Below, one piece after another: positions 56,546-64,000 of a stretch of 64,000 nt of DNA. A program made the translations under genes and the position numbers. Source of the stretch: Owenia fusiformis (lineage: Eukaryota; Annelida; Polychaeta; Sabellida; Oweniidae); contig CAIIXF020000003.1 of the NCBI GenBank assembly GCA_903813345.2, forward strand, positions 14,522,931 to 14,586,930. Reading direction: 5' to 3'. Position 1 is the first letter of the stretch. Each line of letters starts with the position of its first letter. Below the pieces are notes generated by a model. The model saw only the letters and a program-made list of their open reading frames with translations. It did no database searches and was not told the origin of the DNA.

Positions 56546-58144
56546 TTAACTGTATCTGTAGTTCTGAGGCCTATATGAACCGCTTAGATGCTGTAAACGA
56601 ATTGATTGTTATATGATCGATCATAATGTGATGGCCCTTTAATGTGTTTTCTTGTAAAAATTAGAATGCACAAGACAATTGACACTAGATAATGCTGCCC
56701 TCTTTTTGTGCAAATTAAGACTAAAATATGATTGGCGGTTGCCAATAATAGACTGGTGCCATTCGCTAATGGATTATTAACGGCACAATGAACAAATACA
56801 TGAGAGTAAATGAATTAGTTTTCAATGAATTATACTTGTAATTTCTGAATTTGCTAACAACAGCTGTTATATGAAAAACAACATTATCTGCAATCAAAAC
56901 ATTACCTAAACTTAAATCATCCGTATGCCTACACATTTTCAATCATATCTCTCTAAAATTTGAATGAATTGTCTGATTTTCTATCATTTTTGTACAATTG
57001 AGAGCATTGACTATCTACCCGTTTAATTTATTTCTTGTCGATTTCTCTCTTACCCTCTCTATTTCACATTTTAAAACACACCCCATATGTCATTTCAATA
57101 TTTACAAATAATGTTGATATTATGGTAAAACACTTGATTTATGGTTTTATGCTATATTTATTAATTCAATTCTGATAAAATGATTTATAAATAATGTTAT
57201 CTTGACTGGAATGATTACCTTTGTCTGGTATATGTGCAGAGGTTACTAGTATGTGAATGGTGATTGTTTAATATACCAACTCGGAATTTGATTTTTGACC
57301 TGTCAACAGTGAAAATAGACTAATATGATTCCTGTCATGGTTTTTGTCTTGCACTGTGAGGGAGAGTCTATCAGATATCCTTAAGCGTATCTTATTTTTA
57401 GAATGCAATAGACTTTGGGGGCCCTATCTATATTTATCTTAATCTTATTTTGTTGGACCATTTTAGTTGAATATTTCGGCCTAATTCTCAACCTCAATCA
57501 ACTGAGAAAGCAAACATTTAACGCAATGTAATACAGTGAAACACTTCTAAGTGGAACACATTTGTAAGTGGAACACTTTTCGAGTCCCAAGACCAACTGA
57601 CTCAATGTTAAATGAGCCTCTGTAAGTGGAACACCTCCCAAATGAAACACATTTAAGAGGTACCAGATTAAGAGGTACCAAAGACTTAGACAGGTTTATG
57701 TCATATTTATGTTTGCTGTAACTGGTTGTATTGATAATTTACCCTTAGCTCCCTCATGTTAGTCACATTACCCTCTGACTGGCAAATATTTTTACAGGAT
57801 TGAAGCAAATAAAATCTTATTGATCTCAAATAAAGGTTCAATGTGAAATGAATGGCAGCAGCTAGTGTAGTGATTTTTGACATATTGACAATGATGGACT
57901 GACATATATTTTGATTGGTAGGCTCAACTGAAGAATCATTTTTGGTCGAAAGAGTACGCCAGAGAAAGCCAAATAATAAAAGGGTTGCATAATAAATTAT
58001 AGATGTCCTTGTTCATCTTAAGCTCTTAGTGTTATTTGTCATATTGTATTGGATAAAACACAAATATTGCTCCAATCACAAATATTAAATGCCATAATCA
58101 AACTAAATACTGTGCATTCATGTTATCTTTGCAATTAATAATGA
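56546..58144. other. Intergenic
   Basis: No supportable gene. At about 57530-57690 an array of GTGGAACAC / GTTCCAC-type words (AAGTGGAACAC four times) looks like an old transposon end related in style to family C. A motif near 56945-57010 (AAATTTGAATGAATTGTCTG) recurs near 61920. Confidence 0.4.
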
Positions 58145-58310
58145 TTTTGTAACATGGGCTCTATGGAGAATCAATGCGAACTAGAAGTCACAATTTCAAA
58201 AATAATTAAATTTTCAAACTTGATAAACAATTTTCGAAACCATATTTTTAGATGTACTTTTGAATGACGTAAATCAAGATTATTTCTACTCGCATCTAGT
58301 CTATTGTAAA
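58145..58310 (+). repeat. Dispersed repeat pair, copy 1
   Basis: AACATGGGCTCTATGGAGAA through ACTTGATAAACAATTTTCGA to TTTCTACTCGCATCTAGTCT. The partner is at 60375-60590. Confidence 0.75.
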
Positions 58311-59495
58311 TTGAAATGCCACAGAATGTGTCAAATTTCACTCTATTTTGCCTTATAAAACATGATTCCCTATCTATTTTACACCTGGGTCGGAGACAAA
58401 ATCAAATCGACTCCCCATCAGCAGGTAAAAATCATTCATTCATAACTCACAAAAGAAACAACATCCCTGTTACATATGACGTAAAATTAGCATTTGATTA
58501 ATTCAAATATTCCACACAACTGTTATTTCTTTTCATAAAACCAATCGAATTAATCGCAGAATGTTGTTTCACTTTCACTCTAATGATGTACACCCAACTC
58601 ATCATATCCTCGAAAAATTATAAGGGGTCGTGTTATTCTTTTTCAAAATGGAGTGAAAAACAGAGGAAAAGAGAGGAAATAAAGTACATAGATGTAAAAT
58701 TGAGACTCTAAATTGTGTAAAAATGTAAGAAAATCAGGTAGTTTATTCAAATTTAAGAGAGAAAATGTGAAAAATAAGCATGAGTTAATGAGATTTTTAT
58801 GCACCAGCCTATCACTTATTGATGAAACAGAATCTCTTAATGTTCGAATGAAACAAATATGAGACATTAGCCCCTTGCGTCAATTCTCGATCATTCCGAC
58901 AAATAACACAGAAATACAATACACCTGCCAAAAAACATAATTTGTGGGTAAATATATCAAATTTCCAAGTTCTTTTAATTGTTGAATTTTAAAAAATCGG
59001 AAAATATCTTGAATTGGAAACACATCTGCAAGGCAACACTTGAATATGTACCAGACCCCATCTGTCGCAAATATACAATACATAATGGCAATAAATAACA
59101 GCGATCATTGAATTTATGACTGCTATGTATATGAATTGCAATAAATCTTTAGCTTTTGGATTCTGCGTGTCGGCTAAATAGCCATAGAGAGTTTTGAATA
59201 GTGCTGCGGAGTGATTTAAGAGCGAATTGAGGTAATTACAGACTTCCCCGAGATCCAATCAATTCTTGAGTTTCTGGACATGTGTTTGATGGTGGTAACA
59301 TTTTGTAGTCAACCATGTTTAAAGTCATTATCTTGTCATGCATTTTTCACGCATTTTCTCTCTTAAAATGAAATATATAGCAAACACGTACGTATGTATG
59401 AACAACCTTTTAAGGTGAAAATCATGAAATTTGAACAATTTTTGGGTAACATTTACACCCCCCTAAAAAGTTAAGAAATAAGTATCCCACATATT
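58311..59495. other. Intergenic
   Basis: No gene is recognised. A minus-strand frame at 58989-59258 is hydrophobic and unlike any family I know; I do not call it. Confidence 0.4.
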
Positions 59496-59499
59496 AATG

Positions 59500-59645
59500 T
59501 AACGACCCTTGGGCACATCCGTCGGGGAGCTGTTAGTGTACCGAGCCAGATACTAGACTCGAAAGAGAGAGTGCTAAATTCCATGCCCAGTGCGGAATCG
59601 AACCCAGGACCTTCTGCTCTACCCCTGAGCCATAAGGGCTAGCCA
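59500..59645 (-). mobile_element. tRNA-derived SINE-like element
   Basis: On the minus strand the 5' part reads CCCTTATGGCTCAGGGGTAG, then AGCAGAAGGTCCTGGGTTCG and ATTCCGCACTGGGC. TGGCTCAGGGG is an RNA polymerase III A-box and GGTTCGATTCC a B-box. The spacing is too short for a complete tRNA: the anticodon arm is missing. A non-tRNA body follows (TAGCACTCTCTCTTTCGAG). No second copy was found in the window. Confidence 0.6.
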
Positions 59646-60374
59646 CTACAGCTGAGACTGTAGTTATCGAAGGTCATTACATTAACATCCAACATTCCAA
59701 CTTTGTGTTTATTTAATAAAATGGGTGAAAATCATAAATTCATCCTCACACTGGCTAAAGGTGATGCATTACCAGCAATAATCACAGAATAACAAAATCA
59801 AGAAAATAAAATGTTTAACTCTTTTCCATATTTCCATTTTATTCCATGAACTATACAAACAAGAATTTATTTGTAAAGATTTACATTTTATAAAAAGTGG
59901 TGTCTCCTCAAATAAAACATAAACAGGGCCTCCAGGAAGACCAGTTTTGAACTGATAGAGCTACCAAAAGTAAATATAGTTTTCAAATCAAATCAACTCC
60001 CTTTCATTGTTCTATAACTTACATCTCATACCCTTCATAAGAAAGCAAACATATTTCTGAATTATAGATAGCTATTAACTAGCCCATACTAGAATATGCA
60101 GTCGAATAATCATTTCACTAGATTATCTGCTCATTAGTAAGTTCAATTACTCAGATGCGAGTAGGTAGTCACCAGTTTTGCCACCAGGTGGCTGATTCGG
60201 GGGAATAACATGGCAGGGTATTACAAAGTTCCCTTAAACTTGAATATTCATCAGTTTTAGTGGTTCACTTTTCATATTACCCTTATGTATCTGATAGTTA
60301 TACAAATTAAAATATGTCCAGTAAAGGAAAAGGTTATCTGCCCAACACAAGAAAAGATATTTCACTTTTTGTGA
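59646..60374. other. Intergenic
   Basis: No gene or paired repeat seen. Confidence 0.4.
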
Positions 60375-60590
60375 TTTTACAACATGGGGTCTATGGGGAA
60401 TCTCCCCGACCTAGAAGTTACATTTTCAAAGAAAATTTAATTTTCAAAGGTTGATAAACTCTTTTCAAAACCACATCTCTAGATGTAATTTTACATCTAG
60501 ATTCCAAATATGACATCAGTTTGACTGAATTTTGAATTATTAATGAAGTAAATCAAGATAATTTCTACTCGCACCTAGTCTATTCATTTC
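60375..60590 (+). repeat. Dispersed repeat pair, copy 2
   Basis: AACATGGGGTCTATGGGGAA, AAGGTTGATAAACTCTTTTC and TTTCTACTCGCACCTAGTCT, with about 50 bp more interior than copy 1. Confidence 0.75.
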
Positions 60591-60789
60591 ACATTCAAAC
60601 TTGATTATCATTGATAAAGTAAAACTGAAGAAGTCAGCCAACTGTCAGTTGCTGGATTGCATAGCCCTTACACAGTGTGACCTTTTTAGACAATCAACTG
60701 TTACAGTATTGCAAAAGGTTTTCAGTGTCAGTAGAACATCGTTATTGGTCATAACATGTTTGACATTTACAGCATGACAATCAATACAT

Positions 60790-61275
60790 CTTCAAGTGAG
60801 AAATAAATGTCACCAATTTTTCCATACTTATTTTGGAGCTATAATGTATAGATGGTTGATTAACATACTTAGGTACATGTATATACTATTTTCAAGTGAC
60901 GTTGAACAAGGAATAAATTTCACCAATTTTTCCATACTTATTTTGGTGCTAAATGTATAGATGGTTGATTAACATACTTAGGTACATGTATATACTATTT
61001 TCAAGTGACGTAGAACAAGGAATAAATTTCACCAATTTTTCCATACTTATTTTGGTGCTAAATGTATAGATGGTTGATTAACATACTTAGGTACATGTAT
61101 ATACTATTTTCAAGTGACGTAGAACAAGGAATAAATTTCACCAATTTTTCCATACTTATTTTGGTGCTAAATGTATAGATGGTTGATTAACATACTTAGG
61201 TACATGTATATACTATTTTCAAGTGACGTTGAACAAGGAATAAATTTCACCAATTTTTCCATACTTATTTTGGTG
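60790..61275. repeat. 109-bp tandem repeat, about 4.5 copies
   Basis: The unit begins GAACAAGGAATAAATTTCAC and contains ATACTTATTTTGGTGCTAAA and CTTAGGTACATGTATATACT. Starts at 60904, 61013, 61122 and 61231 are exactly 109 bp apart. Inner copies are almost identical, with GTTGAAC/GTAGAAC as the visible variant. This implies very recent amplification. Confidence 0.95.
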
Positions 61276-61557
61276 GCTGTTCTATAATGAATATATGATA
61301 AATAGGTATACTCACTTGTACAATATTATAACCCACTAAATTCTAAAATGTTCATTTCTTAAAATAACTGAGCAGTTCATTTGGATTATTACATGATCTG
61401 TCAGTTTGGTTTCATTTAAAAACTGTTACAAATGTTGGTTCTCTGCCTCACTTGTGATAGCCTCATTAAATGTCAAATCTTCTTGGATTGTCCCAGACTA
61501 AGGACAGTCTGTTTTAGGGAAAATGTTCATATGTTTGGGTGTTTTTCACATACTGTA

Positions 61558-61728
61558 CAGTGTTCTCCACAGAATTTTTTCTCAAGTTGGTGCAAAATCT
61601 CATTTTTACAATTCAGACCGATATTGGTCAAAATATGCCCATTTTTCATGGTTTTTCTATTTTCAAGTGGGTGCAAATGAATTTTCAGGTGAGAACTGCA
61701 CGCCCACTTTAATGCTGGGAGATCACTG
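61558..61728 (+). mobile_element. Family B MITE with 5-bp target duplication
   Basis: CAGTGTTCTCCACAGAATTT at the left, GGGAGATCACTG at the right, flanked by CTGTA on both sides (61553-61557 and 61729-61733). This is the best-preserved copy for defining the ends. Confidence 0.9.
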
Positions 61729-61733
61729 CTGTA

Positions 61734-63754
61734 AAATTACATCTGTATTTTGTATTCAGTCAATACAATTCAGCCTGTCACATTGCAGACAATTAAGCAT
61801 GTACTTTCATGTTATATATGTAATAGCTATGCTGCAGAATATTATTACTAATAGGGCCTACATGTAAGATTTACTTTCTCGGAATTAGAGGGAGTGGTAC
61901 ATGTTTTAGTACATTTCTCTTTAAATTTGAATGAACTGTGTGCATTTCTTGCATTTCTATATATTTTAGAACATTGACTCAATGTCTGTTTAATTAATAA
62001 TTCCACCCATTTTACCTTTATCTTGATATTTTTCATGTGTGATTTTTAAATGAAAGAACAATTGGTTGTCTGTTTGACAGAACTCAGGTGCTAAGACCAA
62101 GTTTAGAGGTTCAATTAAAACAGTGTGAAACGCTATATTAATTTACAATTGGCAAGTCATTGGAGATGACTTTAATAGTTTGAGAGATTAAAGCTCATCT
62201 GTTTTGTTTATTGGATGAGATTGAAAGCAATTTGTATTGAAGCATATCTGAGTTATTTTAATATGATGCAATCTGTGTTATCATTATTGTGATATTCTCT
62301 TGATCAGACATGGAGCATTCTCAATCAGACGATTTCCGTTTGATCTATGATGAATTCGTAAAATTCTCGATAAAAATTGGAAGAGGTGACCAAGATTTTT
62401 GCATTTTTTCACAATTTGAGGTCTAGGCTTTGTACTCCTGTTTGTGATTTTAAGCTGACTTCTTGAATTAATGGAGTATTTTCAATTTAAAAACATGACC
62501 GTTTGAGCAATTTGTGTGAGGGTGATTATGACAAAACGCCTGACCTGACAAGTGAAGTAGGGGTATATCACAAGTAATCATCATTCATCTTCATATAAAA
62601 CAACACAGCACCAGATAAACACTCTTTTACCCCATACTGGCAGTCTTCTGTGAAAATTTACAAGCTGTTGCCGTAGCAACCGCAAGTACAATTGGAACAA
62701 TCTCCCTTAATTACACATTGTGAAAGATTTATGCGCGTTTCAAACCATAAGTCACTCATGTAATTTGAATTTTGGAAAGGTGCCATTCAGACAATATTTT
62801 GTGAGACGCTTTATGCGATAAACGACTATAAATCCATCTAAAAATCTAATATATGAGCATCTGCCTTTTTAAACGAGAGGTCCTATCTTATTTATGACCA
62901 TTAGGGAGATTTTTATAAGGTAATGTGCAATTTTCATTCTAGTCGCGATTTTTCATATGTTTTATGTGTCTCTATAGAGAAAACTGGACAGGGAAACCAA
63001 GCATGACTATTGGTCATTCTACCCGTTGTTATGCCAACAACATCAGATAAATTGAAGATGATTCTATTTTCTGAATGTGTTAATTAAATGTATGTCAATT
63101 ATACTTTTACTTAAGTTCCGGGATATTCATCGAGGTCATTTATGGGGTCATTATGTAAATTGTATAGTTTAGAGTTAAAAGGATGCATCAAACACTCTAG
63201 CAATTGTCATAAACTATTGTTTTGATTCACTTTAGCAAATCAAAAGTGATCATAAATGAGCAACATTCCTTTTAGTCAATCCTCACAAAAGAGTCGTAAA
63301 TTACAAAAATGTCTACCCTTTGCACTCTAAAAGAGAGATTTGTAGTTTAAAACTAGACTCTGCATGAGGGGTAAAAAAAAATTAACAGTCTAAAGCATAA
63401 ATAGGGATTTTTTTATTGATCATTTAAAATTATTATTATTTATTTCATTGATATAGTTTTAAAATACAATTACAATAGCATCCCTAAATCGCCAGAGGGC
63501 ATTATATAGGAATGGTGAGAGGCAGGGGGGTGACAGGCAGACAGGGTCAGAAATAGGGATAAAAGATCTTCACAATAAATCCTGGCTCCATTTGTTTAAT
63601 AAATGAAACTGAGGGGTACATATTATTGACTATATTTATAAGGTCATATTAAATACTCTGCAGTCTGCAATTTTGTAGTTAAAATTGTTAGAAATTAACA
63701 ATAAATTAATCCTACATGAACATATACCCTGAGACTAAAAATGACATCATAACC
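61734..63754. other. Intergenic
   Basis: No gene is supportable. The 61920-61990 stretch repeats a motif seen near 56945-57010. Confidence 0.4.
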
Positions 63755-63887
63755 CAGTGTTCTCCACAGGATTTTTTCTCAAGTGGGTGCAAAATTCTCA
63801 TTTTCAAAATTCAGACTAAAATTGGTCAAAATATGCCGCCCGGCCATGCTGCTGCACCCACTTGCTTTAATGCTAGGGCGAACATTG
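63755..63887 (+). mobile_element. Family B MITE, internally deleted
   Basis: A 133-bp copy with CAGTGTTCTCCACAGGATTT at the left and CTTTAATGCTAGGGCGAACA then TTG at the right. The flanks TAACC and TAACA agree at four of five bases. The central GTGCAAATGG segment seen in longer copies is missing. Confidence 0.8.
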
Positions 63888-64000
63888 TAACAAATAGGTG
63901 GCAGGATTTACTGAATTCGTTTATTTAAGCTCTTCTCTATTAACCCATATAAATGAATGACGGGGGGAGGGGTGTCTCATATTGCTGTCTGCCAAACTGA

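Noticed and set aside
58989-59258. 89-codon minus-strand frame with hydrophobic composition
   Set aside because: No recognisable domain, no supporting splice structure, and composition typical of AT-rich chance frames.
59500-59645. Functional tRNA gene
   Set aside because: The anticodon arm is missing and the 3' body continues as non-tRNA sequence.

Overview
The window is animal nuclear DNA: AT-rich, with long repeat-filled introns, GT-AG splice sites and many dispersed and tandem repeats. Three multi-exon genes were reconstructed by joining exons by hand. Each gives one uninterrupted reading frame of nearly the same length as its vertebrate counterpart. They are LRRC69 (minus, 9 exons, 345 aa), VAPA/VAPB (minus, 7 exons, 253 aa) and syntaxin-16 (plus, 8 exons, 308 aa). 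The repeat content and a somatomedin-B/Methuselah-type ectodomain gene point to a marine invertebrate bilaterian, possibly a lophotrochozoan. I cannot name the species.

Layout. 1-2.2 kb: gene-poor sequence ending in a 64-bp minisatellite. 2.1-7.6 kb: LRRC69. 8.3-14.07 kb: a full-length, apparently intact non-LTR retrotransposon with two overlapping ORFs (PHD plus zinc knuckles; endonuclease, reverse transcriptase and RNase H). 14.1-18 kb: tandem repeats and the 3' flank of VAPB. 18.0-32.7 kb: VAPB. 32.7-33.1 kb: a 391-bp divergent promoter interval. 33.1-51.7 kb: STX16, whose fourth intron holds, on the opposite strand, a one-exon gene for a secreted or surface protein (46.2-48.0 kb). 51.7-64 kb: no convincing gene, only repeats (foldbacks, MITEs, tandem arrays and a tRNA-derived SINE-like piece).

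How the genes relate. VAPB (ER contact-site receptor) and STX16 (trans-Golgi/endosome Qa-SNARE) start head to head and probably share a promoter. The two genes are also close neighbours in the human genome, so the linkage may be ancient. LRRC69 has no obvious functional tie to them.

Most interesting signal. Exon edges have repeatedly been copied into tandem arrays: the end of the LRRC69 coding region became a 64-bp minisatellite; the acceptor and start of STX16 exon 5 were copied into nine upstream decoys; the donor end of STX16 exon 3 was copied into five tandem donors; and the acceptor and start of LRRC69 exon 5 were duplicated once. Where I translated the STX16 decoys they run into in-frame stops. 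I found no CRISPR array, rRNA or intact tRNA.
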